From positions 5,704,001 to 5,768,000 of the forward strand of contig NZ_CP036289.1 of NCBI RefSeq assembly GCF_007748115.1: DNA of 64,000 bases. The letters run 5' to 3'. The notes beneath the pieces are model-generated. The model had not been told where the DNA came from and made no database searches. It saw nothing but the letters and a program-made list of their open reading frames with translations. The position numbers and the translations under genes are program-made. Positions 8,436 to 17,388 of this stretch are shown here, in pieces; the stretch's first letter is position 1; the number at the start of each line of letters is the position of its first letter. Source of the stretch: Bremerella volcania. Its GTDB lineage: Bacteria; Planctomycetota; Planctomycetia; Pirellulales; Pirellulaceae.

Positions 8436-11400
8436 CTAGGCTGCCCCGCGTTTGTCTTCCTGCTTGTCGGCGACGGGCAAACGCTCTTCGGCCCCTGGCA
8501 CACCCAACGCGGCCGCCACGCCGGGGGCGGTGCGAATATGCAGATCGCGTTGCGGAAACGCAATTTCGATCTTCGCGTCGCGAAACGCTCGATCGATCGC
8601 CGTATGAAGATCGTTAATCACCATCAAGCGGTTCTCGAGGTTCGGCAGATAGGCCCGCAGAATCAGGTTGAGCGTACTGTCGCCGAAGCCCTCGAACGTG
8701 GCGATCGGACCAGGGTCCTTAAGCAGGTACTGATTCTTCTCGGCGATCTCCAGCAGAATCTTTCGAGCCGCCTCCGTATCGGTGCCATAGGCCACGCCGA
8801 CGTTGATGACCACGCGATTGACCGTGTCAGAAAGCGTCCAGTTGAGCAGTCGACCGGTAATGAATTCCTTATTCGGAACCACGTATTCCTTACGATCCCA
8901 ATTGGTAATCGACGTCGCACGAATTCGGATTCGCGAGACCACGCCAGTTACATCATGAATCGTGACAATATCTCCGACACGGATCGGACGCTCGAACAAA
9001 ATGATAATGCCAGCCACGAAGTTAGCAAACATTTCCTGCAGGCCAAACGCCAAACCGAACGTCAAAGCGGTCGCTAGCCATTGGATCTGTGACCACTGCA
9101 AGCCAACGCTCGAGAACGCCCAGATCACGCCGATCATTACGATCGCATAGCTGGTCAGCGAGGTGATCGCGTAGCGAATGGAAGGCTCCAGCGGCAATCG
9201 CTGTAAGACGGTCATTTCCATCAAGCCCGGAATATCGCGAGCAAATACCAACGTCAGAACCAAAATCAGGCCGGCAAAGGCAATCGTCAGGATCGTGATT
9301 TTCTTGGTGACCACCTTATCGCCGGTCGATTCTTCGGCGACGCTGGGTGCCTCTTCTTTCGCGGCGCCTTCGTTGGCTTCTTTGTCCGTCGTGGTTGGCG
9401 GCATGCCGGGCGCCGCTGGCATCTCGGACTGGGCAACTTCTTCCGTGGCGGCAATGTCGTAGCCATACTGGTCGAGCATACGCAGGGCCGGCAATACCTG
9501 GCCCCAGATCAGCCAGAACCCGACAAGCGAGATGGTGAACATCCCGGTCGCCAGCAGACGCTGTGTCTGAGCACTGTGAGCCGAAAGTTCTTCCTTGGCT
9601 TGCTCGGCCAGAATCGAATTCGACAGCGAAGCGGCTGCCGAGTCGCCTGTCTGAGCAGCGGCCGCCGCGGCACGTTCGCGCGCCTGGGCAATACTCAGTT
9701 TGCGGCGAGCCAGCATGATCCAACGCATTAAGGTTGCTCGAATCAGCATCAGCCCCATCACGCAGCAAAGCGTGGCGAACAGTCGCCACGACAGAACCTG
9801 GGCGGTGTAGTAGTATCCCCAGAAAGCGAGCCCAGCCAGCGCCAGTGGCGCGGTCACCGAGCCCCAGTACCAAACGTATTTCAAACGGTCTAACCAGCCG
9901 CCTTGGTTGTAGGCGAGGTATTCCTGAAACACGCCGGTCGGATGCAAGATCCGCGCGAGGAACGCGGACAGGAAGAGGGCCTGAACGATAAAGCAAATGC
10001 GTTCGATCGCATCGTGCCCATGCGTTGGGTCGCTGGCGTAGAAGGTTGACGTAACGAACGTCAGCGGCAAAATCGCCGGGGTCAACCAGGTCATGCTTTT
10101 GCCGAGCAGGCGTAGCGAGGACTCCGGCCACTTGAAGTGTGCCTCGCCCAATCCCTTGCCGCGGCACACGTTTTTCATAAGCTCCAGAGGGAACCACATG
10201 ACCGCGGTCCAGTACAGCCCGTTGCCAACCGCGATTGAAAAGGTCTGATCGGTACCTGCTGACGTCAAACGCCAGGCCACGAAGGCAACAAACGCTGGAT
10301 TCATACCGGCCAGGATCAACGAATAGAAGATCGCATGCATCGTCGGCCAAAAGGCAAAGTAGCCAGGCTTTTGAGCCAGGTCGCCGAGGGATCGCAGCTC
10401 CGTCTTCAACCGGCCTCGCTTGATCACCAGGGCCACAAAAAGTGAAACGACGACAATCCAGATCATCAAGTTCCGCTTGACGTCTGACCAAAGAACGCGC
10501 GAAACATCGATCCAATTGGCAGGCGACAGAATTGCTTTGTCCGATTCGTCGACTTGGAGTTCCGTGGCCAGAATGTTGCCGCTACGGATCCACAGGACAC
10601 GTTTGTCGATGTAGTTCTGATAGGCGGCGATCTCGCTGACGGTCTGTTGCTCTTTCGTCTTCAAATCGATCAGCGTATCGAGGTACTTCGTGTTGTTCTT
10701 GATCAGCAGACCGAGAAACTCGCGTTTCCGCTCGAACAGTTCGCGGGCCGCCAATTCGAGCTGCTCGCGTTCTGATTCGACTTGCAGTTGTGCCTCGTCC
10801 ATGATGCGCTGCACCAGGAGTTCCGGATTGGCCAATTCTTCTCGCTCGTCGTCGTATTCGAAGTGCTTGAACTGGGCCTCATCGATTAATGCCTGACGAT
10901 CAGGCATTCCGGTTCGCCAGGGGGACATCTCGATCAGATCTGTTCGCTGCTTGCGAAGCAGTGCACCAATGGAGCTGGTCAGCCCAAGCTTCTCCACCTT
11001 CTCTCTGGTCTCGTTAAACTGCTTGCGCAAGTTTCGGAGTTGTTGGTCGGCCTCATTGGCTTCCTTTTCGGCCTCGGCCAGCTTCTTGGCGATTGCCTGA
11101 GACGTTTCGGCTAGTTCCTGGTTCCGCTCGGCGTATGAACGCAGTACCGGCTGAACCATGATCAACTGTTCGCGTGCCTGGCGAACGGCTTCCTGGGCTG
11201 CTTGGGCACGCTTCTTTTGCACCTGGTCGGCGATGGCCTTCATCGTCTGCTCGGCAAACGCCAGACGCTGAGTCGCCAGGTCCCGTTCGAAACGCACCAA
11301 GTCGACCGCTTCCTCGGTATCGTACTTGGCCAGTTCCGCTTCCGCGGCCACGTATTGACGATAGAGTGAAATCCGCCGAGCCATGACGTCGGTCTTGATG

Positions 11401-12260
11401 GCCTGGGCAAGCAGGGGGTGTTCGTCCTGGGGAATGCTTTCCGCGGCCTGTTTGATCTTGACGAATTCCTTGGGAACTTCGACCATCCATTCGCGGATTT
11501 GCTTTCGCCGATCAACGCGACGCTTGGGCTCGGTTTCGGCTGCGATCCGATCCTTCTGAATGGCCGTGTTGTCGAGTTCCTGCTTGGCCTGGCGCTGTTC
11601 CAGTTCAGCAAGCGGGACATCGGCAAACGATTCCGGCTTCAACTTCTTGATCTCTTCCAGGCTTTTCTTGATCACATCAAGCCGCTGCTGAATCACTGCC
11701 GGCTGGGCATCGGCGGCCATTGCGGTCGCTTTGGCAGCGAAGTCTTGGGCTTCTTTCACCTTGGCGGCTGCACTTTGGTAGAGTTCGATGGCTCGCTTCT
11801 TTTTCGCCTCGTCCAGGTTCGTCGCTTCTTCCACTGCTCGGCGAAGCATTTCCACGCGTTCAAGCGAGAGTTCTTCCTCTGGCAAAATCAGACCACCAGG
11901 CGCGGGCACGGCACTTCCTGGTACCGGCTGAGAAGTAGGCTGCTGCGGAGCACTAAACGCACTACCAGTTGGCTGGGGATTCGGCCCGAACGAAGGTTGG
12001 TATTGCGCTGGAGCCGGCGGTTGAGCATATTGCGGTGCCGGCTGCGTATTTTGCGGCGGCTGCTGGGGCGACTGGGCATCGTACTGTATCGGAACGGGCC
12101 CCTGATAACTGCCCGCAGGTGCCTCGTTGCCATCAACGGTAATCGGAATCGGACCGAATCCAGATCCCCCTGGTTGCTGAGCCAAGCTCATTTCCCCGCT
12201 GACCAACAAAACAAAGCCAGCCAGGAAGACGCTCATCCATGAGCGCTGCAATTGCCACAT
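8436..12260 (-). CDS. MscK/KefA-type large mechanosensitive channel
   Basis: A 1274-residue protein in the size range of MscK (about 1100 in E. coli). It has a signal peptide (about residues 1-27, cleavage near SLA-QQ), a Pro/Gln/Ala-rich low-complexity stretch (about 28-125), a long charged coiled-coil periplasmic region (about 127-560), and then many hydrophobic helices from about 595. The C-terminal MscS core carries GLAFGLQEMFANFVAGIIILFERPIRVGD and the Val-rich beta domain with NWDRKEYVVPNKEFITG. It would open under membrane tension to release solutes in osmotic downshock. An insert rich in Ala/Glu/Pro (about 945-995) separates two membrane segments. The N-terminal low-complexity region is longer than I know from enteric homologues. 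Confidence 0.9.
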   Translation of the reverse strand: MWQLQRSWMSVFLAGFVLLVSGEMSLAQQPGGSGFGPIPITVDGNEAPAGSYQGPVPIQYDAQSPQQPPQNTQPAPQYAQPPAPAQYQPSFGPNPQPTGSAFSAPQQPTSQPVPGSAVPAPGGLILPEEELSLERVEMLRRAVEEATNLDEAKKKRAIELYQSAAAKVKEAQDFAAKATAMAADAQPAVIQQRLDVIKKSLEEIKKLKPESFADVPLAELEQRQAKQELDNTAIQKDRIAAETEPKRRVDRRKQIREWMVEVPKEFVKIKQAAESIPQDEHPLLAQAIKTDVMARRISLYRQYVAAEAELAKYDTEEAVDLVRFERDLATQRLAFAEQTMKAIADQVQKKRAQAAQEAVRQAREQLIMVQPVLRSYAERNQELAETSQAIAKKLAEAEKEANEADQQLRNLRKQFNETREKVEKLGLTSSIGALLRKQRTDLIEMSPWRTGMPDRQALIDEAQFKHFEYDDEREELANPELLVQRIMDEAQLQVESEREQLELAARELFERKREFLGLLIKNNTKYLDTLIDLKTKEQQTVSEIAAYQNYIDKRVLWIRSGNILATELQVDESDKAILSPANWIDVSRVLWSDVKRNLMIWIVVVSLFVALVIKRGRLKTELRSLGDLAQKPGYFAFWPTMHAIFYSLILAGMNPAFVAFVAWRLTSAGTDQTFSIAVGNGLYWTAVMWFPLELMKNVCRGKGLGEAHFKWPESSLRLLGKSMTWLTPAILPLTFVTSTFYASDPTHGHDAIERICFIVQALFLSAFLARILHPTGVFQEYLAYNQGGWLDRLKYVWYWGSVTAPLALAGLAFWGYYYTAQVLSWRLFATLCCVMGLMLIRATLMRWIMLARRKLSIAQARERAAAAAAQTGDSAAASLSNSILAEQAKEELSAHSAQTQRLLATGMFTISLVGFWLIWGQVLPALRMLDQYGYDIAATEEVAQSEMPAAPGMPPTTTDKEANEGAAKEEAPSVAEESTGDKVVTKKITILTIAFAGLILVLTLVFARDIPGLMEMTVLQRLPLEPSIRYAITSLTSYAIVMIGVIWAFSSVGLQWSQIQWLATALTFGLAFGLQEMFANFVAGIIILFERPIRVGDIVTIHDVTGVVSRIRIRATSITNWDRKEYVVPNKEFITGRLLNWTLSDTVNRVVINVGVAYGTDTEAARKILLEIAEKNQYLLKDPGPIATFEGFGDSTLNLILRAYLPNLENRLMVINDLHTAIDRAFRDAKIEIAFPQRDLHIRTAPGVAAALGVPGAEERLPVADKQEDKRGAA

Positions 12261-12370
12261 GATTTCTTTTCCATTCCGCCCAAAGACACGACCATCTGAT
12301 GACGGACTGTAACGAGCAAATAATCAGTATCTCACCGCTGGCCGGGCGTATCATTCATCCGTGCCGAGAC

Positions 12371-12406
12371 CCTGCGGGGCGTCTACGATAGAGTTTGCCC
12401 CGCAGG
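12371..12406 (-). terminator. hairpin downstream of the redoxin/PHM fusion gene
   Basis: CCTGCGGGGC (12371-12380) and GCCCCGCAGG (12397-12406) form a perfect GC-rich 10-bp stem with a 16-base loop. It lies about 85 bases past the stop of the 12490-14367 gene. A clear U-tract is missing. Confidence 0.5.
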
Positions 12407-12489
12407 CGGTCAATCGAGATCAATTCGCTTTCCGCCAAGCCTTACTCGCCCTGGGTGCTAGCAGCGAGAAGTGCTCGTCATTTTGGGGA

Positions 12490-14367
12490 CTAACGGCCCA
12501 TTTTTAGCCTGTGGGCCGATCGACGTAGAACCTCTTGCGTAAAGACATCACCCAATACGACAGGGATGGTGCTCTTTTCCTTCGCGGCTACAAGGAAGAA
12601 GCAGTACAGCATTTCGTCTGTGGTTTCTTCCCCGAAGGTAACTCGTTGAGGGGGCGAACTGGGGTTGGTCGGGTTGTTTTCCGAGTTGTCGTAGCTGGCC
12701 GTAACTTTAATCCGGGTCCCGGCGGGTAGTTGCATCGGTTCTGCTAGCATGTACTCGTCTTGCCAGTTGAAGTCCCACTGCGGCACGTCGATCAGCACTT
12801 TGGATGTACCATCGGGCAAATATGCGGTGGCCTTCATCTGTTGCCCCAGAAGGTGCATGTGCGGGATGCAGCTGAGCAGCGTCACCTCGGCGGGAAGCTT
12901 GTAAGACGCAGTCGCTTTGTAATGCTCTTCGCCGGGCGGGATGTCCAGATCGAACGACGACGTCCAGATCGCGAACGCTTCGTTCTTTGGGTTGTCGACG
13001 AAATAGATTCCGACCTTCGAGCGATCTTTGGTCGCTTTGCCGCTGGGGTGATAGTGAATCTGCATCACCAGATCTGCCCCTTTCTGCATCTTTCGCCCTA
13101 AACCGTTGGGAAGGGGATGGGGACGTTTGCCTGGCGACCAACCCCCAATCGACCCCGACGGCACAAACCCTGGACCGCCAAAGGTTGAATAGCCAGGTCC
13201 TGGCGCAGCGGCATCCTTGGCGCGTGCCTTGCCGCTGTTGTCAAGGTATAGAATCGAATGATGCACCACGCTGGCATCGCCTGGCTTGAACTGAACCGCC
13301 GCCACCAGTTTGTCTTCCGGAATCTCGTACGGAATGACGAAGTTGCGGAAGATGTCGGCACCGCCGGCTGGAACTTCAAAATCCTCTTGCATCTCGAGCA
13401 CGAGGTCTGGCTCGCCCAGAATCCAATCGGATGCGAACGTAGGCGTAGGTGGCAGGTCAGCCGGATCTCCTTCAGCACGATCCGACTTGGCCCACGCTTT
13501 CAAGGTTTCAATCTCGCGATCGGTCAGCGTCCGTTGCCCTTCGAACTCGCCATGAACCTGAGCCGCTTTCCAGGGAGGCATCAGCTTCGTATCGACCACC
13601 CGGGCAATTTGCCGGGCTCGCTTCGCGGCATCCATGTAGCTGGTCAGCGTGAACGGACCGACTTCACCCTCGCGGTGACAAACCACACAGTTGGCGTTCA
13701 AGATCGGGGCAATATCTCGGTTGAAGGTAAGGGTCGCTTCCTCAAGACTCGGTGTCGGGGGAAGTTCATAGTAGCAACCCACCGGCTTTGTCCGTGGAAC
13801 GAGAACAGGCAGCCCCGCGGCAACCTTTTCAACGGCTTGCTGCAACGTGTTCTCCGTGGCCTCAGGCTTTCGCGATCCCAACTTTAGAAACCGATCATCG
13901 ATTCGTCCCCGGTAGCCAATCTCTCCGTGATGATCCAACACGAAGACTTCCGGCACTGTGGTCGGCGCGAGCGCCTTGCCTAGGCTCGCGTCACGATCCA
14001 GTAAAATGGGAAACTCGATCGAGAACTCCTTGGCCATGCCAGCGACGTCCTGGGGAGTCTGTGTCACGTCCGCCCAGATCCCCAGCAACTGGATGTCTTT
14101 CTCGTTCTTGCCCCACTCGCGATAAAGTTCATTCAAAACCGGAAAGTAGGTCCGCGACACAGGACACTCGCCGGTCATGAAGACGAATACCCGGACCGCC
14201 TTGCGCGAGCTGGCCGCAATCTGATGCACGTTCCCCTGGTGATCTTGCCGAGTCACGTTGAATAAAGCGGACGTCTCGGAAGCAGAGGTCTCTTCTTCCG
14301 CGAGAAGCCAACCGCTAGTACCCACAAGTAGAATGCTGACCGACAAGATACTGGAAAACAACTTCAC
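12490..14367 (-). CDS. secreted redoxin / c-type cytochrome / copper monooxygenase-like fusion
   Basis: A 625-residue exported protein with three modules. After a signal peptide (about 1-23), residues 35-185 form a thioredoxin-like redoxin domain in which the active site reads GECPVSR (Cys68, Ser71), with a single cysteine. Residues 215-300 hold a heme c motif CVVCH (227-231) followed by GEVGPF. The C-terminal half resembles copper type II ascorbate-dependent monooxygenases (PHM-like): VVHHSILYL, IHYHPSGK and IPHMHLLG supply His and Met ligands. A GTG start with GGGAG and AGG upstream is used. Planctomycete genomes contain such fusions, but the substrate is not known. It stands alone between two hairpins. 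Confidence 0.85.
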   Translation of the reverse strand: MKLFSSILSVSILLVGTSGWLLAEEETSASETSALFNVTRQDHQGNVHQIAASSRKAVRVFVFMTGECPVSRTYFPVLNELYREWGKNEKDIQLLGIWADVTQTPQDVAGMAKEFSIEFPILLDRDASLGKALAPTTVPEVFVLDHHGEIGYRGRIDDRFLKLGSRKPEATENTLQQAVEKVAAGLPVLVPRTKPVGCYYELPPTPSLEEATLTFNRDIAPILNANCVVCHREGEVGPFTLTSYMDAAKRARQIARVVDTKLMPPWKAAQVHGEFEGQRTLTDREIETLKAWAKSDRAEGDPADLPPTPTFASDWILGEPDLVLEMQEDFEVPAGGADIFRNFVIPYEIPEDKLVAAVQFKPGDASVVHHSILYLDNSGKARAKDAAAPGPGYSTFGGPGFVPSGSIGGWSPGKRPHPLPNGLGRKMQKGADLVMQIHYHPSGKATKDRSKVGIYFVDNPKNEAFAIWTSSFDLDIPPGEEHYKATASYKLPAEVTLLSCIPHMHLLGQQMKATAYLPDGTSKVLIDVPQWDFNWQDEYMLAEPMQLPAGTRIKVTASYDNSENNPTNPSSPPQRVTFGEETTDEMLYCFFLVAAKEKSTIPVVLGDVFTQEVLRRSAHRLKMGR

Positions 14368-14499
14368 GATTGCCTACTCCCTAATAGAATCGCGGAACCA
14401 CGCATGGCGCTATCGGTAATGGTACGCTTTGACGTCCCGCTTTCCAGAAGCAGTCAATCTTGCGCTATTCCTGCCTGTTACATAAGACATACCCAGGCA

Positions 14500-14525
14500 A
14501 CCGCCGCCAGGTTTCCAGCGGCGGT
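14500..14525 (-). terminator. hairpin downstream of the sulfatase gene
   Basis: ACCGCCGC (14500-14507) and GCGGCGGT (14518-14525) make a perfect 8-bp stem with a 10-base loop, about 90 bases past the sulfatase stop. There is no U-tract, so the terminator call is tentative. Confidence 0.4.
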
Positions 14526-14614
14526 GAGTTTTCGCACGGAAAATTTCTCAGGCCAATTTAGAACACCTACAAGACTATCGGTAAATCTTGGCAAAAAGCC
14601 TTATATGGCCGATT

Positions 14615-16036
14615 CTATTTGACGAGCTGAGCGTCGAGCCCAAGCTTATCCCCGACCTTGGCTTGCCACTTTTGCAGCGTCGCGAACAGCTGCTGTTTTT
14701 TCTCGGCGTGGACAGGGTCGGCCGACAGATCCTTCATCTCCATCGGATCGCTGGTCAGATCGAACAGCTTCACACGATTCGCCTTGGGATAGACCATCAG
14801 CTTGAAACCATCCTGCGTGATCGATCGCTGCAAATCGAGATAACAATTGTAGATGGCGTCGTACGACTGGGCCTTCTCACCGTGAATCAGAGGCAACAGA
14901 CTTGTGAACTCGACGTGCTCAGGTTTGTTGACCAGGGCCAGCTCTAGCGTCGTCGGCATGACGTCTTGCAGATAAACGGCTGCGTCGTTTGTGCCTGGCT
15001 TGATGCCAGGGCCGGAAACCAGCAGAGGCACACGGATGCTGTGGTCATACGAGTTCTGCTTCCCCATCAGCCCATGGTGACCACAAGCCAGGCCATGGTC
15101 GGACGTGAAGAAGACATACGTTTCATCCGCTTTGCCTGACTTTTCCAAGGCTTCCAAAATGCGACCAATCTGCTGATCCATGTGCGTGATGATCGCAAAG
15201 TATTCTTGCCGATGTACCTGCACCGCGTACTTGGTGCGTGGGAAAGGTGCCAGGTGCTCGTCGCGCAAGGTTGGTGGGCAGCCAATCTGTTTGCACTCGG
15301 GATACTCTGGTAGGAAGTCCTGGGGGACTTCGATTTCATGTTCCGGGTACATGTCAACAAACTCTTTCGGAGATTGTCGCGGATCGTGCGGCGCATTGAA
15401 CGCGATGTACATGAAGAACGGTTTCTCGTCCTTGGCAGCCTCTTCCAAGAAACCGACCGCTTCGTCACCAACCACTTCGCTCCAATGCTTGCCCCCTTCC
15501 CAGAAGCCGCCGAACTTCTTGTCCCAAGGTTGCCACTGCGTATCGTCGGCACTCTTCGGGCGGTCGTAACCTTGGGGCGTCTGCTGCGGCATGCCGCCAC
15601 GGACGTGTCCCGTCACGTCAAAGGCCTTGGCCGCATTGGCTGGCACATGCCACTTGCCGGTCATGTAGGTTCGATAGCCGGCCTTCTTCATGTATTCCGA
15701 CCAGAAACGGCCTTCCGCTCGTTCTTTCTCAGAAGTCTTGTAGATGTCGTTCGCGTGCCACACAAATCGGCCCGAATTGAGCATCGTTCGACTGGCGACA
15801 CATACCGCCCCACTCCAGGAACCTTGATTGTAGGCATGCGTGAAGGAGACCGATCGCTTGGCAAGCTCGTCGAGGCTAGGCGTCTGGGCCTGGGTCAGGC
15901 CGACGTAGCCGGGCGTTTCGTAGCTTTGGTCATCCGAAAAGAGAAACAAGATATTCGGCTTTTTTGCATCGTCGGCCTGGGCCAGAGAAACCAGAGCAAG
16001 AACAGCGAACGGAACAAGGGCAAGGGATCGTATCAC
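14615..16036 (-). CDS. secreted type I sulfatase
   Basis: A 473-residue alkaline-phosphatase-superfamily sulfatase. It has a signal peptide (cleavage near AQA-DD, residue 21), NILFLFSDDQ with the two metal-binding Asp (35-36), and the formylglycine site CVASR (79-83). That site is the CxAxR form rather than the commoner CxPSR. Further blocks are the TGKWH motif, HDPRQSP, and FFTSDHG with metal ligands. It would cleave sulfate esters from exported substrates such as algal polysaccharides after Cys-to-formylglycine conversion. No maturase is in the window. The GTG start is preceded by GGAG. The gene is monocistronic, with hairpins on both sides. Confidence 0.93.
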   Translation of the reverse strand: MIRSLALVPFAVLALVSLAQADDAKKPNILFLFSDDQSYETPGYVGLTQAQTPSLDELAKRSVSFTHAYNQGSWSGAVCVASRTMLNSGRFVWHANDIYKTSEKERAEGRFWSEYMKKAGYRTYMTGKWHVPANAAKAFDVTGHVRGGMPQQTPQGYDRPKSADDTQWQPWDKKFGGFWEGGKHWSEVVGDEAVGFLEEAAKDEKPFFMYIAFNAPHDPRQSPKEFVDMYPEHEIEVPQDFLPEYPECKQIGCPPTLRDEHLAPFPRTKYAVQVHRQEYFAIITHMDQQIGRILEALEKSGKADETYVFFTSDHGLACGHHGLMGKQNSYDHSIRVPLLVSGPGIKPGTNDAAVYLQDVMPTTLELALVNKPEHVEFTSLLPLIHGEKAQSYDAIYNCYLDLQRSITQDGFKLMVYPKANRVKLFDLTSDPMEMKDLSADPVHAEKKQQLFATLQKWQAKVGDKLGLDAQLVK

Positions 16037-16127
16037 GAGGAGGACTCCGCTTGGTGCGTAAGTGGCAGGGGAAAGCGCGTAGCCCTAGCATAATCCATTG
16101 GCGGGCCGTCTTCCACGAGCGCAACAA

Positions 16128-16159
16128 GAAGCACGTTCCCGCAAACGAGAACGTGCTTC
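16128..16159 (-). terminator. hairpin ending the marR-SDR-pirin-doxX operon
   Basis: GAAGCACGTTC (16128-16138) and GAACGTGCTTC (16149-16159) form a perfect 11-bp stem with a 10-base loop. On the minus strand it is followed by TTGTTG. It lies 40 bases past the doxX stop. Confidence 0.6.
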
Positions 16160-16198
16160 CGCAAGAGTCATTGCCGCCAATGGGCAGAGGGGGAGTAA

Positions 16199-16657
16199 TC
16201 AGACGGCAACTTCCTCTTTAACCAGTTTCTGGTCCAAGCTCCAAGGTCCCGAGCCAACCGCCATGATGAACAACATGGTCCCCATCATCGAAAGGTTTTT
16301 CATGAAGTGGATCATCTGTCCCTGGGCGGCCTCTCCTTCAAAGGTCCAGAAGTCATGGAAAAAGTAGGTCGCCAACACTAAGAACGTCAGCAGCAATACC
16401 GCCCCCACCCGGGCATAAAACCCGAGCAAGATCGATAGCCCGCCGACAATCAAAAACACGATCGCTCCGGCGAGCATGACCTGAGGGGCTGGAACCCCTT
16501 CCGAGGCCATGTACTGCGCCACGCTGCTAAACTGCGGGATCTTGTTGCCCAGAGCGCTCATCAAAAAGATGGTGACGATCAATAACCGCCCAACCACGGT
16601 GAGAAGACCTTGAACTGTCGGATTCATATTGCTGACTTTCTTGTTTCGATTTGTCAT
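16199..16657 (-). CDS. DoxX-family membrane protein
   Basis: A 152-residue protein with four hydrophobic helices and the DoxX pattern: VVGRLLIVTIFLMSALGNKIPQF near the N-terminus, a second helix with IVGGLSILLGFYAR, and a third with ATYFFHDFW. DoxX proteins are small membrane partners of thiol or quinone redox functions. The ATG at 16657 has no clear ribosome binding site; an ATG at 16627 gives an N-terminus closer to typical DoxX proteins and is the alternative. It is the last gene of a four-gene operon, 20 bases after pirin. Confidence 0.88.
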   Translation of the reverse strand: MTNRNKKVSNMNPTVQGLLTVVGRLLIVTIFLMSALGNKIPQFSSVAQYMASEGVPAPQVMLAGAIVFLIVGGLSILLGFYARVGAVLLLTFLVLATYFFHDFWTFEGEAAQGQMIHFMKNLSMMGTMLFIMAVGSGPWSLDQKLVKEEVAV

Positions 16658-16677
16658 GGATTAAATTGGCCGTCGTA

Positions 16678-17376
16678 TCAGGCAAGATCAAACAGCATGA
16701 TCTCGGCGTCCTCATCGGCTTCGATTTTCAACATCCGCTCTTCGCTTACGGCCGCTCCGTCGCTCGTGTCCAGGGGCTGACCGTTGAGGGTCACTTTGCC
16801 CCGCAGGACCTGCAGCCAGGCATGTCGACCGTCGACCAACGGATGCTCGACGACTGCACCGTCGTCGAGCTTGCTGAGGAAGATCTTCGCGTCCTGATGA
16901 ATCAAGAGCGAACCATCTTCCGCATCCGGCGAAGCGACCACCCGGAGCTCGTTTTTCAGCTGCTCGTCGGGAAATCGCTTCTGTTCGTAACTAGGCGTGT
17001 GTCCTTTCCGATCGGGAAAGAGCCAGATCTGATAAAGGTGAACCGGCTCGTCCGCAGACGGATTGAACTCGCTGTGCGTGATCCCCGTGCCGGCGGTCAT
17101 GCGTTGAAATTCGCCAGGCCGCAGGACCTCGCCGTTGCCCATCGAGTCCTTGTGCTCCAAGGCACCTTCCAGCACATAGGTGACAATTTCCATGTCGTTG
17201 TGCGGATGGGTCCCGAAGCCTTGGCCGGGGGCAACACGATCTTCATTCATCACGCGAAGCGAGCGAAAGTGAACGTGATCACGATCGACATACCCCGCGA
17301 AGGAAAACGTGTGATAGGTGTCGAGCCAACCATGATTGGCATGACCGCGATCGGCAGCTTTTCGAACATTGATCAT
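16678..17376 (-). CDS. pirin-family bicupin (YhhW/quercetinase-like)
   Basis: A 232-residue two-cupin protein. The N-terminal cupin has the metal site GTHPHNDMEI (about residues 56-65) and TGITHSEFNP (about 98-107), giving three His and one Glu. The DTYHTFSFAGY opening and the GQGFG segment are typical of YhhW-type pirins, some of which oxidise quercetin. The start has AAGGAA 8 bases upstream. It lies 12 bases after the SDR gene. In this operon a role in detoxifying an aromatic or quinone compound is likely but inferred. Confidence 0.92.
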   Translation of the reverse strand: MINVRKAADRGHANHGWLDTYHTFSFAGYVDRDHVHFRSLRVMNEDRVAPGQGFGTHPHNDMEIVTYVLEGALEHKDSMGNGEVLRPGEFQRMTAGTGITHSEFNPSADEPVHLYQIWLFPDRKGHTPSYEQKRFPDEQLKNELRVVASPDAEDGSLLIHQDAKIFLSKLDDGAVVEHPLVDGRHAWLQVLRGKVTLNGQPLDTSDGAAVSEERMLKIEADEDAEIMLFDLA

Positions 17377-17388
17377 GACCAGGTTCCT

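Noticed and set aside
9316-10515. minus-strand frame of about 400 codons inside the MscK-like gene, in another frame
   Set aside because: Arg-rich translation without domain features; the MscK-like frame is strongly supported by motifs over the same stretch.
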